In this document: in pieces, positions 42,422-51,384 of the stretch | Position numbering within the stretch: the first letter of the stretch is position 1 | How the letters are laid out: every line of letters begins with the position of its first letter | Source: Bacteroidales bacterium UBA6428 | Lineage (GTDB): Bacteria; Bacteroidota; Bacteroidia; Bacteroidales; UBA932 | Length of the DNA: 52,560 bases | Reading direction: 5' to 3' | Assembly (NCBI GenBank): GCA_002437305.1 | Contig: DJOW01000048.1 | Location: 1-52,560, forward strand | Position numbers and translations under genes: made by a program | Notes under the pieces: generated by a model | What the model saw: the letters and a program-made list of their open reading frames with translations, nothing else | What the model was told of the DNA's origin: nothing | Databases searched by the model: none

Positions 42422-44776
42422 TCACCGGAGAGGCAAAACAGGCTCCTCTTCCTTCAGAGAGACAAGCGTGTTTTCTTTGTCTGACGTCAGTCCAACCCTT
42501 AGTGTCCGGATCCCGCTCATGCCTTTTTTCTTGGTCCGTAGGACCTTGTCGGAAATAATGAACTCCGACACCGGATCCTCGACATACCTCATGACCGCCC
42601 TCTTCAAAGGTCTGGCTCCGAAAGCCGGATCAAAGCCGGCGTCAGCGATGAAGCGCTTGGCCGACGGCGTCACAACGAGCTTGTAGCCGGATTCTTCAGC
42701 ACGAGTCCTAAGATCATTCAACTCTATGTCTACGATCTTCCCGATGTCTTCCTTTGACAATGAGTTGAAGAATATTTTCTCATCCACCCTGTTGATGAAC
42801 TCCGGCGGAAAAGATCTTCTTATGGCTTTCTCCAAAACACCCTGACGGTTCTTCAGAACATTCTTTCCGGATGTGGAGAAGCCAACCCCGCTGCCATATT
42901 CATCAAGCTCGCGGCTCCCGACGTTGGATGTCATGATGACGATGGTGTTCCGGAAACTCACGGCACGGCCGTTGCTGTCGGTAAGGCGCCCCTCGTCAAG
43001 CACCTGAAGGAGAATGTTGAATATGTCAGGATGAGCCTTCTCTATCTCATCCAGCAGAACCACGCAGTAGGGTTTCCTGCGGACCCTCTCGCTCAGCTGC
43101 CCGCCCTCTTCATAGCCGACATAGCCTGGAGGAGCCCCGACAAGGCGGGACACGGCGAATTTTTCCATATATTCACTCATGTCGATGCGGACCATATTCT
43201 CTTCGGAATCAAAAAGATATTCAGCGAGACATTTCGCAAGTTGGGTCTTGCCCACCCCCGTTGGGCCGAAAAAGAGAAACGTGCCGATCGGGCGGTCCGG
43301 ATCCTTGAGCCCGGCACGGTTCCGTTGGATGGCGCGCACGACTTTCTCGATTGCCTCGTCCTGGCCTATGATCCGGCTTTGCAGGCGGCCCTTCATCCTC
43401 ATTATCCGATTCCCCTCGGATTCGGCCACCTTGTTGACCGGGATTCCGGTCATCTTGGAGACCACGGTGGCTATGTCTTCCGCATCAACCACATTACCGC
43501 CTTTCCTTCCCTTGTCAAGATTGAGACGGATCATCGACCCAGCCTCGTCAAGAGCATCTATTGCCTTGTCAGGCAATGACTTATCGGTGATGTAACGGTC
43601 TGTCAGACGGACACAGGCCTCTATGGCGTCCTCACTGTAGGTCACCTTATGGAAAGCCTCATAATTCGGCTTGAGGTTCTCAAGGATCGCGACGGACTGC
43701 TGAATGTCGGTAGGTTCCACGACTATTTTCTGAAACCTCCGGTCTAGGGCACCGTCCTTCTCCACGATCTTGGCGAACTCGTCCATGGTCGTGGCGCCGA
43801 TGCACTGGAGCTCGCCCCTGGCCAAGGCCGGTTTAAGGATGTTGGCCGCATCCAGGCTCCCCTGCGCGCCACCGGCACCGACAATCGTGTGGAACTCGTC
43901 GATGAAAAGGATGATGTCCGGATTGGAACTCGCCTCCTTGATTATCGATTTGAGACGCTTCTCGAAATCCCCACGGTACTTTGTCCCGGCCACAACCGAG
44001 GCTATGTCCAAAGAAATCAGGCGCTTCTTGGCAAGGGCAGGGGAAATGCTTCCGCCGGCGATCCGCAGGGCTATTCCCTCCACGATCGCTGACTTCCCCA
44101 CCCCGGGCTCACCGATGAGCATCGGATTGTTTTTCTTGCGTCTTCCTAAAATCTCTATCACACGGGCTATTTCGGTCTCCCTGCCGACAACGGGGTCCAA
44201 CCGCCCTTCAGCCGCGGCCTTCGTGAGGTCAAATCCGAAATCCTCAATGACGCTCTTCTCCGGTTTGGATTCCTGAGCGGAGTCCTGCTGTTCATCCTCA
44301 ATTTTAGCCTCTTCCTCCATCCCGGCGCCTTTATTCAGCATCCCTTCGTCGCGCATGTACGACAGCAAGCGGCCATAGTCCACTCCGTGCTGCCGCAGGT
44401 AGGCCTGCCCGTAATTCTCAGTCGTGCGGCAGAGAGCCAGAAGAAGGTGCAGGGAATTCGCCTCGTCAGCACCTTGTTTGGAAGCTTCCAACACCGTGAT
44501 ACTCAGCACATTCTGGGCATAACGGGTAAATGAGATCCTTTCCGCTTCCGAGTACGGGACAGGCTCGTTTGTGAATATGTGGCTGTCGATGAACCGCTTG
44601 AAGTTGTCCGCGTCTATCCCTTGCCCCACAATAGCCTTGAAAGCAGCGTTCTCACCATGACGCAGAAGCCCCAGAAACAGGTGATCCGGCCCTATGCCAT
44701 AGCTGCCGGTCCGCATCGCCTCATCCCTTGCGTAGCGGATTATATCGTTCAGTTCATCGGATATTCTAATTTCCAT
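42422..44776 (-). CDS. ATP-dependent Clp protease ATP-binding subunit, ClpA/ClpC type
   Basis: A Hsp100 unfoldase with two AAA+ domains that feeds substrates to ClpP. The 784 residues have an N-terminal repeat domain (about 1-145, with GIGPDHLFLGLLRH), a charged linker, NBD1 with Walker A GEPGVGKS (222-229) and FIDEFHTIVGAGG, and NBD2 with GPTGVGKT and LLDEIEKAHPDI. The ClpP-binding loop shows VGF. The coiled-coil M domain of ClpC/ClpB is missing: between NBD1 and NBD2 only LDEAGSMIRLNLDKGRK and VVSKMTGIP remain, so the architecture is ClpA-like. A clpS gene is not seen here. Confidence 0.93.
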   Translation of the reverse strand: MEIRISDELNDIIRYARDEAMRTGSYGIGPDHLFLGLLRHGENAAFKAIVGQGIDADNFKRFIDSHIFTNEPVPYSEAERISFTRYAQNVLSITVLEASKQGADEANSLHLLLALCRTTENYGQAYLRQHGVDYGRLLSYMRDEGMLNKGAGMEEEAKIEDEQQDSAQESKPEKSVIEDFGFDLTKAAAEGRLDPVVGRETEIARVIEILGRRKKNNPMLIGEPGVGKSAIVEGIALRIAGGSISPALAKKRLISLDIASVVAGTKYRGDFEKRLKSIIKEASSNPDIILFIDEFHTIVGAGGAQGSLDAANILKPALARGELQCIGATTMDEFAKIVEKDGALDRRFQKIVVEPTDIQQSVAILENLKPNYEAFHKVTYSEDAIEACVRLTDRYITDKSLPDKAIDALDEAGSMIRLNLDKGRKGGNVVDAEDIATVVSKMTGIPVNKVAESEGNRIMRMKGRLQSRIIGQDEAIEKVVRAIQRNRAGLKDPDRPIGTFLFFGPTGVGKTQLAKCLAEYLFDSEENMVRIDMSEYMEKFAVSRLVGAPPGYVGYEEGGQLSERVRRKPYCVVLLDEIEKAHPDIFNILLQVLDEGRLTDSNGRAVSFRNTIVIMTSNVGSRELDEYGSGVGFSTSGKNVLKNRQGVLEKAIRRSFPPEFINRVDEKIFFNSLSKEDIGKIVDIELNDLRTRAEESGYKLVVTPSAKRFIADAGFDPAFGARPLKRAVMRYVEDPVSEFIISDKVLRTKKKGMSGIRTLRVGLTSDKENTLVSLKEEEPVLPLR

Positions 44777-44918
44777 AAATGTTTTTCAAAGTATAATCTA
44801 CAATATTAAAGAATTTTCTCCGCTTCTGCAAGTTGCTTGGCCACTGCTGTCACTGAACCTGTCGAAGCGATGATGCGGCGAAGTGACCCTACGATTGCGG
44901 AAATCTAAAGTATTTTGC

Positions 44919-44926
44919 TACATTTG
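44919..44926 (+). promoter_or_regulatory. -7 box for the AI-2E permease operon
   Basis: TACATTTG, a perfect match, 24 bp before the ATG at 44951. Confidence 0.65.
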
Positions 44927-44950
44927 TATATACAAGAAAAAGAACGACGA

Positions 44951-46111
44951 ATGAACGAGGAAAGAAGCACGGACAGGCTTGCCCGTTACATAATCTGGAC
45001 AGTGGCGGGGGCGGTGACGGCCGCGTTCTGCTGGTATTTCAGCAGCGTGCTGGTCTACATAATCCTGGCGGCGGTGGTCTCGCTCTTGGGGAGGCCGATC
45101 ATGAAGTGCCTGAAGCTCATCAGGATAAAGGGCAAAAGCGCGCCGGACTGGCTGTCGGCAATTGTCTCGCTGCTGCTGATCCTCATCATATTCCTTGGCG
45201 TTGTCACCCAGATAATCCCTGTCTTCGCCAGCATCATCACAAACATCTCCGGCAACCTCCAGTCAGCCTCCTTCAAGGCCTCGGAGATCACCGTCTGGTT
45301 TGACAAGATGAATGTCTGGCTTGTAGACAGGCTGCCGGACCTAGGCCGGGACTTCAAGATCCAGGACGCGGTGCTTGGATGGATCAAGAATGCTTTTGAC
45401 ATCTCGTCGGTAACCTCGGTGGTAGGCTCCGTGGCATCAGCCTTGGGCTCGTTCGGCATCGGCCTTTTCTCAGTGATGTTCATCGGTTTCTTCTTCGTGA
45501 AGGACGAGACACTTTTCCGTCGGATAGTCGGCTCGCTCGTGCCTGACAAAGCCGAAGGGACCGCCCTTAGCGCGATAGGAGACATAGAGCATCTTCTTAC
45601 CAGATATTTCGCCGGTCTGATGGTCGAGGTCCTCGGCGTGGCCTTGCTAAACTTTCTGGGTCTCTGGCTGATCGCCAGGATCGGATTCTACCCGGCTGTC
45701 GGAATCGCTTTCATGACCGGGCTTCTGAACGTGATCCCTTATGTTGGACCCTGGATTGGCGGGGCGACCGGAACAATACTCGGAGTGGTGCTGAAATACA
45801 GCAGCGCCGCGGCAGCGGGAATCTACCCTGACTTCATGGTGGTCATCATCACATTGTTAGCGGTCTTCATCTGCACCCAGCTGGTGGACAACTTCCTTTT
45901 CCAACCTCTGATCTACTCGACCAGCATAAAATCCAGCCCCCTGGAAATCTTCATAGTGCTGCTGATGGCCGGGCATCTCGGCGGGATCGTGGGAATGCTC
46001 GTCGCGATCCCGGCCTACACCGTGATCAGAGTCGTCGCAGCACGGTTCTTCTCCGGATTCAAACCGATCCGCAGACTCATGGCAGCCACGGATGACAAAC
46101 TAAAATCATAA
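44951..46111 (+). CDS. AI-2E family transporter (YdiK/PerM type)
   Basis: An inner-membrane protein of 386 residues with about eight hydrophobic segments and the family's characteristic large hydrophilic loop after the third helix. Motifs are the WYFSSVLVYIILAAVVSLLG start, FFVKDETLFRRIVGSLVP, and the C-terminal VIPYVGPWIGG plus DNFLFQPLIYSTSIKSSPLE. I choose the ATG at 44951; an upstream in-frame start at 44915 would overlap the -7 box. The family name does not prove autoinducer export; several members are Na+/H+ antiporters or unknown. Its stop overlaps the next ATG by one base (TAATG). Confidence 0.9.
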   Translation: MNEERSTDRLARYIIWTVAGAVTAAFCWYFSSVLVYIILAAVVSLLGRPIMKCLKLIRIKGKSAPDWLSAIVSLLLILIIFLGVVTQIIPVFASIITNISGNLQSASFKASEITVWFDKMNVWLVDRLPDLGRDFKIQDAVLGWIKNAFDISSVTSVVGSVASALGSFGIGLFSVMFIGFFFVKDETLFRRIVGSLVPDKAEGTALSAIGDIEHLLTRYFAGLMVEVLGVALLNFLGLWLIARIGFYPAVGIAFMTGLLNVIPYVGPWIGGATGTILGVVLKYSSAAAAGIYPDFMVVIITLLAVFICTQLVDNFLFQPLIYSTSIKSSPLEIFIVLLMAGHLGGIVGMLVAIPAYTVIRVVAARFFSGFKPIRRLMAATDDKLKS

Positions 46112-47076
46112 TGAATATGAACAAGTTGCTCAAAAAACTGGCGGCACTGTCCGTCATCATCACCGGATTCCTGACAAGCGTGGGCGCCCAGGAGACATAT
46201 TCACCGGCCGGGACCTATCAATTCGCCGTCAAGGACGGGAACGCGCTGTACCTTGATGAATATCCAGCCTCGGCCGGAAGCGAGACCACTCTGAAAGGCT
46301 ACAAGAAGCCGTCCATCGTCTTCGTCTTCGGAGGCGGCTTCAAAGGCGGAGAACGCAGCCACAAGGAATATCTTCCTTGGTTCAAGATGCTGAACGACGA
46401 GGGCTACACTGTCCTGACCATAGACTATCGTCTCGGAATGAAAGGCGTCAAGACAAAGGGTGGAATCGGTTCGGTAAAACAGTTCTATCACTCGGTAAGA
46501 ATCGCCTGCGAGGACCTGTTCAGCGCCACCAAATACATCATTGGCAACGCGGATGCTCTGCATGTTGACCCCGACAATCTGGTAATATGCGGTTCCTCGG
46601 CCGGAGCGATGACCGTGCTTGAGACCGAATGGATGCTGTGCAACGGGAAGGCCACGGAGGCCCTGCCGGAAGGGTTCCGCTACGCCGGGGTGATGTCGTT
46701 CTCGGGAGCCATCCTGTCCCGTGAGGGAACGCCGAGATACTCACAGGCACCAGCTCCGACGGCATTTTTCCACGGCACAGCCGACAAGGTCGTGAACTAC
46801 GGGAACATTCGGGTGTTCAACTGGGTGTTCGCCGGCACGGACAAGCTCGTGAAGATATTCCAGAAAAACGGTTATGTCTACAACGCTTTCCGTTACAAGG
46901 ACCACAGGCACGAGATCGCCGATTCGATGGTGGAGACCTTCGCAGACCAGATCCGCTTCCTTGAGACCAACATAACGAGAAAGGTCGCCAGAATTGTGGA
47001 TTCCACAATCGACGACCCTGAGACTCCGGCTCCGAGCGGCTCGGCGAACCGCAAGGAAATGTACGGAAGCAATTAA
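46111..47076 (+). CDS. secreted alpha/beta-hydrolase (esterase/lipase-like)
   Basis: 321 residues with a signal peptide (about 1-26, cleavage near VGAQ). The core is an esterase: an oxyanion GGGFKGGER segment, nucleophile elbow GSSAG (161-165, Ser163), likely Asp in FFHGTADKVVNYG and His in YKDHRHEIAD. A BD-FAE/carboxylesterase-like fold fits. It starts one base inside the AI-2E permease stop, so they are translationally coupled, and its stop shares TTAA with the SGNH gene on the other strand. The natural substrate is unknown. Confidence 0.82.
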   Translation: MNMNKLLKKLAALSVIITGFLTSVGAQETYSPAGTYQFAVKDGNALYLDEYPASAGSETTLKGYKKPSIVFVFGGGFKGGERSHKEYLPWFKMLNDEGYTVLTIDYRLGMKGVKTKGGIGSVKQFYHSVRIACEDLFSATKYIIGNADALHVDPDNLVICGSSAGAMTVLETEWMLCNGKATEALPEGFRYAGVMSFSGAILSREGTPRYSQAPAPTAFFHGTADKVVNYGNIRVFNWVFAGTDKLVKIFQKNGYVYNAFRYKDHRHEIADSMVETFADQIRFLETNITRKVARIVDSTIDDPETPAPSGSANRKEMYGSN

Positions 47077-48446
47077 TCCTGAATATACTTGCGATAGACT
47101 TCCGCGATTCTGCGGTATCCCTCTTCATTCGGATGCAGGCCATCCCTGAAGAGGGATTCGTCCAGCGTGCCGTCAGCCTTGGTGAGAACCGGTTTCACAT
47201 CGACAATGTCGTAGTTCGTGAGGCCGCTTCCCTTCAGAAGCCTGTCAGCTGCGGCGTTCACCTTGTCCACACGGTCGATGGCCTTTCTGCGAGGGTAGAT
47301 GTGCACGACATGGATGCGGGCCCGAGGCTGTTTCACACGGATATATTCAATAAGTCCAACCATTCCTTCCGCGATCGCCTCCTCCGTGCGGCTGTAGATG
47401 TCGTTCGTGCCGGCCATGACGAAGATGTGCTTGGCGGAGAATCCGTCGAGTTCCTCATGCATCATCCTCCACATCATGTTCCCGAGACGGTCCCAGCCGT
47501 AGCCGCAGTTGACGACGTTGCGGTCAGCGAATAAGTCGTTCCATGAATCCACGCCGGCGTGCCATGTCTTATGGCTCGGCTCGCCTGACCAGTAATGAGT
47601 TATGGAGTTGCCGATCATCACGATCTCCGGATTCGGAGCGATGTTCCTTTCCCTGTAAAGCACTCTTGAATGCCTTTCCGTCCAATCGTAGAAGCCGTAG
47701 TCCCTGCGCTGTCTCAGCGGCTTGAGGATGTCAGGAAGATCGGTTGTCGTGCCGAGGGCGTTGAAGATCGCCTCAAGCGTGGCCACCGTGTCCGCCTTCG
47801 CCCCATCAACGGCGATGAAGTACGCGGGTCTCTTGCTCTCTTTACGGCCTACAACCTTCACAGGGAAATCCGCTTTCCTCTGAATAATGTTCCTCACCGC
47901 CTTGGACGGCCTGTCCACAGTCTCCACCGGTACATTGTAGATAGCTATCGCCTTCTCAACCGGCACAGGCTCGAAATGGAAGTAGGTCCCGCCAACGGTC
48001 CCGATCTCCATCCACTTCACATCATTGTAAAGCGGCAGATAGAGTCTGAATTCGTTGCCATTCTTGGCAGAATTGCCGTAATCCACACGGAAAGAGAAAG
48101 TTATCGTGTCTTTAGCAGACTTCCCAAAATCAAAGGTTCCGTCCAGCAGATGGAATCCGCCATCGTTGTCGATGTCGAAAAGATCAACTCCCGACGAGGC
48201 CATCTCTGTCGCCCCCTTAGGAATATTCCTACCCTCAAGCACATAACGCACTTTGATTTCCGGAGAGTTTGTTCCGAAGTCAATGTTGCCCCTGTCAAAT
48301 GTCCAACAGGTCCCGAACGGTCCTTCAGGCTTCTCCGTCAACGGGTCATGCCACTTTTTCACATCCGCGGCCTCCGCCACGACCGTAAGCATCAGCGCCA
48401 GCCATGCCGCCGACACCGCTCGTCTAACAATCTTCGAATATCTCAT
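47073..48446 (-). CDS. SGNH/GDSL hydrolase with GxDLY N-terminal domain
   Basis: A secreted esterase of 457 residues from the ATG at 48446. A signal peptide (about 1-26) precedes an N-terminal beta domain holding GVDLF (GxDLY type) and a C-terminal SGNH domain. Catalytic blocks are EIVMIGNSITHYWSG (Ser), VVNCGYGWDRLGN (Gly), FVMAGTNDIYS (Asn) and FRDGLHPNEEGY (Asp and His). These enzymes often remove acyl groups from glycans. The frame stays open upstream to 48557, but the promoter box at 48484-48491 lies there. It may share substrates with the neighbouring alpha/beta-hydrolase (inference). Confidence 0.86.
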   Translation of the reverse strand: MRYSKIVRRAVSAAWLALMLTVVAEAADVKKWHDPLTEKPEGPFGTCWTFDRGNIDFGTNSPEIKVRYVLEGRNIPKGATEMASSGVDLFDIDNDGGFHLLDGTFDFGKSAKDTITFSFRVDYGNSAKNGNEFRLYLPLYNDVKWMEIGTVGGTYFHFEPVPVEKAIAIYNVPVETVDRPSKAVRNIIQRKADFPVKVVGRKESKRPAYFIAVDGAKADTVATLEAIFNALGTTTDLPDILKPLRQRRDYGFYDWTERHSRVLYRERNIAPNPEIVMIGNSITHYWSGEPSHKTWHAGVDSWNDLFADRNVVNCGYGWDRLGNMMWRMMHEELDGFSAKHIFVMAGTNDIYSRTEEAIAEGMVGLIEYIRVKQPRARIHVVHIYPRRKAIDRVDKVNAAADRLLKGSGLTNYDIVDVKPVLTKADGTLDESLFRDGLHPNEEGYRRIAEVYRKYIQD

Positions 48447-48483
48447 CTTCCTTAATCTTTGTTTATTTGCCACAACGGACATC

Positions 48484-48491
48484 AAAGTTAA
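48484..48491 (-). promoter_or_regulatory. -7 box for the SGNH hydrolase
   Basis: The minus strand reads TAACTTTG, a perfect match, about 38 bp before the ATG. It supports the start at 48446. Confidence 0.6.
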
Positions 48492-48558
48492 ACCTTGCTC
48501 GTCAGAAATCCAAATAGAAAAGCGCGTCGCGAGGCGCGAAGCACCCTTCGGGAGCATA

Positions 48559-48581
48559 ATCGGGCAAAATCGCCGCCCGAT
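48559..48581 (-). terminator. possible terminator after the calycin-like lipoprotein gene
   Basis: ATCGGGC (48559-48565) and GCCCGAT (48575-48581) form a 7 bp stem with a 9 nt loop, just after the lipoprotein stop. No clear T-tract follows on the minus strand. Further small GC-rich inverted repeats lie at 48521-48556. Confidence 0.4.
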
Positions 48582-48589
48582 CCACTACT

Positions 48590-49054
48590 CTACTTCTTCG
48601 GACTACCTGTATAGGTGACTGGATAGTCTCCGAAATTGAGACTCAGAGACAGTCCGGTGGCGGTCAGGGTGCCGGACAGGGCTGTCACAGTGTACTTCGG
48701 AAACGGAACAGTGCCCCCGGAAAGAGGAACGATTCCGTCACCGGAGAACTCAATCGTGCCGTTTTTCTCGGAATAGGCGACATCCGGGACCGTCACGTCA
48801 AGAGTGATGGGCATCTGAGGGACGAACTTGACTTTGTTGAACAGGATCTTCATGGTGCGTGTGTCCTTGTCCAGGAGGCAATCCACAGCCACGCTCTCCG
48901 AGACATTGTCCGATCCGCCGGCAGTGACGGTCAAAGTGCCCGAATATTCATATTCATTGGCGGCAAGAGGTTCCTCGTTCGATCCGTTCTCCTTGGAGCA
49001 TGACTGGGGCAAGAGCATAGCCGTGGCCAGCAAAAGCATTGTAATTCTTTTCAT
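48590..49054 (-). CDS. calycin-like domain lipoprotein
   Basis: A 154-residue lipoprotein: signal peptide ending in PQSCSKENG (Cys about 19), then a beta-rich domain with no catalytic motif. The arrangement resembles the Bacteroidota calycin-like beta-barrel lipoproteins, which are often encoded beside outer-membrane receptors. Here the upstream gene is a TonB-dependent receptor 13 bp away on the same strand, so it may be a surface ligand-binding partner (inference). Confidence 0.7.
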   Translation of the reverse strand: MKRITMLLLATAMLLPQSCSKENGSNEEPLAANEYEYSGTLTVTAGGSDNVSESVAVDCLLDKDTRTMKILFNKVKFVPQMPITLDVTVPDVAYSEKNGTIEFSGDGIVPLSGGTVPFPKYTVTALSGTLTATGLSLSLNFGDYPVTYTGSPKK

Positions 49055-49067
49055 AAAACACTATTAG

Positions 49068-51302
49068 TTAAAGATTTATTGACATTCCTATCGTCAGCCT
49101 GCGAGGTTTCCCCATCTGAAAGAACGAGTTGCCGACAGACTTGAAGTAAAACACTGAATATTCCGTCCCGGCAAGGTTCTGCCCTCTTAGCCAGAACTCC
49201 GCTTTCGGAGTCGAGAGGCGGATGTCGGCTCCTATCAATGAATATGGCGGCTGCCAGACGTCCCCCGATTCGTTCCAATTCGTTCTTCCGTAATGGTTCA
49301 GATCAGCGTTCAACGACACGGAGCGCAGGTGACGGGCATTGACCGCAAACTTGTACCCTGCCCTCAGATAAAGAGCGCCGTCAGGAGAATAGGGTATCCG
49401 GTTGCCGGACCAGTCGTTGCGTCCATCGTCATATTCAATGAAGCGGGCGTCCATCAGACATCCGGAGAATGCCAGCGAGAAGCCTCCCAGATTCCAGGAA
49501 GCCTCAGCCTCAACCCCGACGCTTCTGGATTCGCCGGCGTTTGACATCATTCTGCCGGTTCCATTCTCGTACGGGAAAACTGTCATCTGCTGGTTACGGC
49601 AATCGATGCGGTAAGCGGTGAGGGAAGACTCAAGGACATGTGCGGCTGATCTGATGCGGAATTTTCCGCCTATCTCATAGTTCATGCAACTCTCCGGCTT
49701 GTAGGTCAGACCATCAGTCGGCAGATCACCTTGACCGTCAAGGTGAACGCCAAGCTTCTCCATCATCCCGAGCATCATTTTCCGCTGGAGGACATCAGAG
49801 AAGATCTGCGTGTTGAAGCCTCCTCCCCGATAGCCCTTCGACACGGTCGCCGAGAACTTGAGCTCGGTCCCGAGAACTTTCATACGCTCTGTGGCGGCAT
49901 CGTAAATCACTGAGAACTTAGGCTGCAGATGGATACAATCCACAGACTCGCGCCCTTGCAGGGATGTGTTGAAAGGGATGTAGTCAGGCATCGCCGGAGT
50001 GAGGATGAAATGGATGTCTGAATGAGAGTCGTAACGCATTCTTCCAGCATCATAATCAAGTCTCAATCCTGCCGTGAGCATCCACCGGCCCAGGCTGAAG
50101 GCGGACTCATGATAGGCGGCCAGATTTCCTGACAGGATGCCGAAATCGCTTGAGATCCGGAACCTGTCCTCAAGGATGTCCAGCCGTCCAAGATCCGCCG
50201 GGATTCCGGAGTTGGCGTTGTCAAGGATCAAGGACTTTATTCCTCCCTCAAGGAAATCCACCGGAGCGCTCACCCTGTTGAGCTTGGCCATAAGGAACAC
50301 ACCTGTCTGGCTGTCCCACCAGTCCGGAAGGTCGGAGAGCTTCAGGATCAGTTCCTGCGTCGCCGCGAACTGTTTCTGTGTCTGATTGAGGGTGAATATG
50401 GACTCAGGAGTGAAGTCCTGATCCATGTTCATCGAGTCAAAAAGCATCTGAACGCTTGTCACCGAGTTTAGTCTCCAACCTCCAAAGTCAGCTTTCAGGC
50501 GAAGGCCATCCATCACAGCCAGCCTTTTGTAGCCGCTCCTGTCATTGTAGTCAATGGGCAAAAGCCGATTCTCTTCGGGAAGCCACAGCCGGTAAGGGTA
50601 GCCTGTCTGATCCGTGTAAGATAGGGTCAGAATGTTGTCAAAAGTTGTCCTCCCGGCCTTTCCGGCATAGACCGCGCGGAGTGATGCCGCATCCGAAAGG
50701 CCGCAACGGGAGTTGTCATATTCATTGACATAGAATCCGTCGGTGTGGGAATATGCCGCAACGAGGCCGGCTTTCCCTTTGTAGATCGAGGCCTTTGCGG
50801 ACACTGTGGCTGCGCTGCCATATTCAACACTGGCCCTTACGCCCTGAAAGACCGAGGGAGACAATGTCTCGACAGAGAGGGCTCCAAGCATGGAGTTGCG
50901 GCCGTACAGCGTGCCTTGAGGGCCGTGCAGAAATTCGATGCCGCGGATGTCGACAAAAGAGAAATCGTAGCAGTTCTTGTCCAGGACCGGCACATCGTCC
51001 AAGTAGAGTCCTATGACAGGGTTATCCATCCGGGAACCGAGTCCTCTGACGTAAATTGTTGAGGTCATTGCCGTTCCGTAATCGGGAATGTTCAGTCCCG
51101 GCACAACCGCTGACAGGTTCCTTGGTGACGCGATGCCTCGCTCCTCTATTCCTTTCATCAGGAAAGTGGAGACCCCGGGAATGTCTGAAATGAATTCTTC
51201 GCGCTTTACTGAAGAAGTAACGACAGAGCCTGAGATCGTGTCCTTGACCTCCGTCACCGGAGCGGAGATCATAAGGAAGGATGTCAGTAAGGGTGCAAGC
51301 AT
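49068..51302 (-). CDS. TonB-dependent outer-membrane receptor
   Basis: A ligand-gated outer-membrane channel of about 744 residues from the ATG at 51302. The frame continues upstream to 51413, but that segment overlaps the promoter region and is not signal-like. Signal peptide, then a plug domain with TIYVRGLGSRMDNPVIGLYL, VDIRGIEFLHGPQGTLYGRN and GALSVETLSP, then a 22-strand-type barrel. Its end, TIGMSINL, is atypical but carries alternating hydrophobic residues. No N-terminal carboxypeptidase-like domain and no SusD partner are present, so it is not a SusC-type system. It belongs to the classical siderophore, vitamin or metal receptor type; the ligand is unknown. Confidence 0.9.
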   Translation of the reverse strand: MLAPLLTSFLMISAPVTEVKDTISGSVVTSSVKREEFISDIPGVSTFLMKGIEERGIASPRNLSAVVPGLNIPDYGTAMTSTIYVRGLGSRMDNPVIGLYLDDVPVLDKNCYDFSFVDIRGIEFLHGPQGTLYGRNSMLGALSVETLSPSVFQGVRASVEYGSAATVSAKASIYKGKAGLVAAYSHTDGFYVNEYDNSRCGLSDAASLRAVYAGKAGRTTFDNILTLSYTDQTGYPYRLWLPEENRLLPIDYNDRSGYKRLAVMDGLRLKADFGGWRLNSVTSVQMLFDSMNMDQDFTPESIFTLNQTQKQFAATQELILKLSDLPDWWDSQTGVFLMAKLNRVSAPVDFLEGGIKSLILDNANSGIPADLGRLDILEDRFRISSDFGILSGNLAAYHESAFSLGRWMLTAGLRLDYDAGRMRYDSHSDIHFILTPAMPDYIPFNTSLQGRESVDCIHLQPKFSVIYDAATERMKVLGTELKFSATVSKGYRGGGFNTQIFSDVLQRKMMLGMMEKLGVHLDGQGDLPTDGLTYKPESCMNYEIGGKFRIRSAAHVLESSLTAYRIDCRNQQMTVFPYENGTGRMMSNAGESRSVGVEAEASWNLGGFSLAFSGCLMDARFIEYDDGRNDWSGNRIPYSPDGALYLRAGYKFAVNARHLRSVSLNADLNHYGRTNWNESGDVWQPPYSLIGADIRLSTPKAEFWLRGQNLAGTEYSVFYFKSVGNSFFQMGKPRRLTIGMSINL

Positions 51303-51323
51303 ATCGTATAAATAAATCGGGGC

Positions 51324-51363
51324 GCAAATGTACAAAAAAGTGCAAGTAATTATGTACATTTGC
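51324..51363. promoter_or_regulatory. divergent mirror-image promoter pair
   Basis: Arms GCAAATGTAC (51324-51333) and GTACATTTGC (51354-51363) form a perfect 10 bp inverted repeat with a 20 nt spacer. Each arm is a perfect -7 box (TACATTTG plus C), pointing away from the centre: minus strand to the TonB receptor (ATG 51302), plus strand to the DMT permease (ATG 51385). With the boxes only 22 bp apart, each polymerase would cover the other's -33 region. Confidence 0.7.
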
Positions 51364-51384
51364 ATCCATTTTTGACAAAAGGGC

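Noticed and set aside
44832..44882. Sequence with CTGTCACTGAACCTGTCGAAG and later GAAGTGAC, resembling a short dispersed repeat
   Set aside because: The related word CTTCGACA(A/G)GCT occurs only a few times elsewhere (near 7987, 11108 and 42310), inside coding DNA, so I cannot claim a repeat family.
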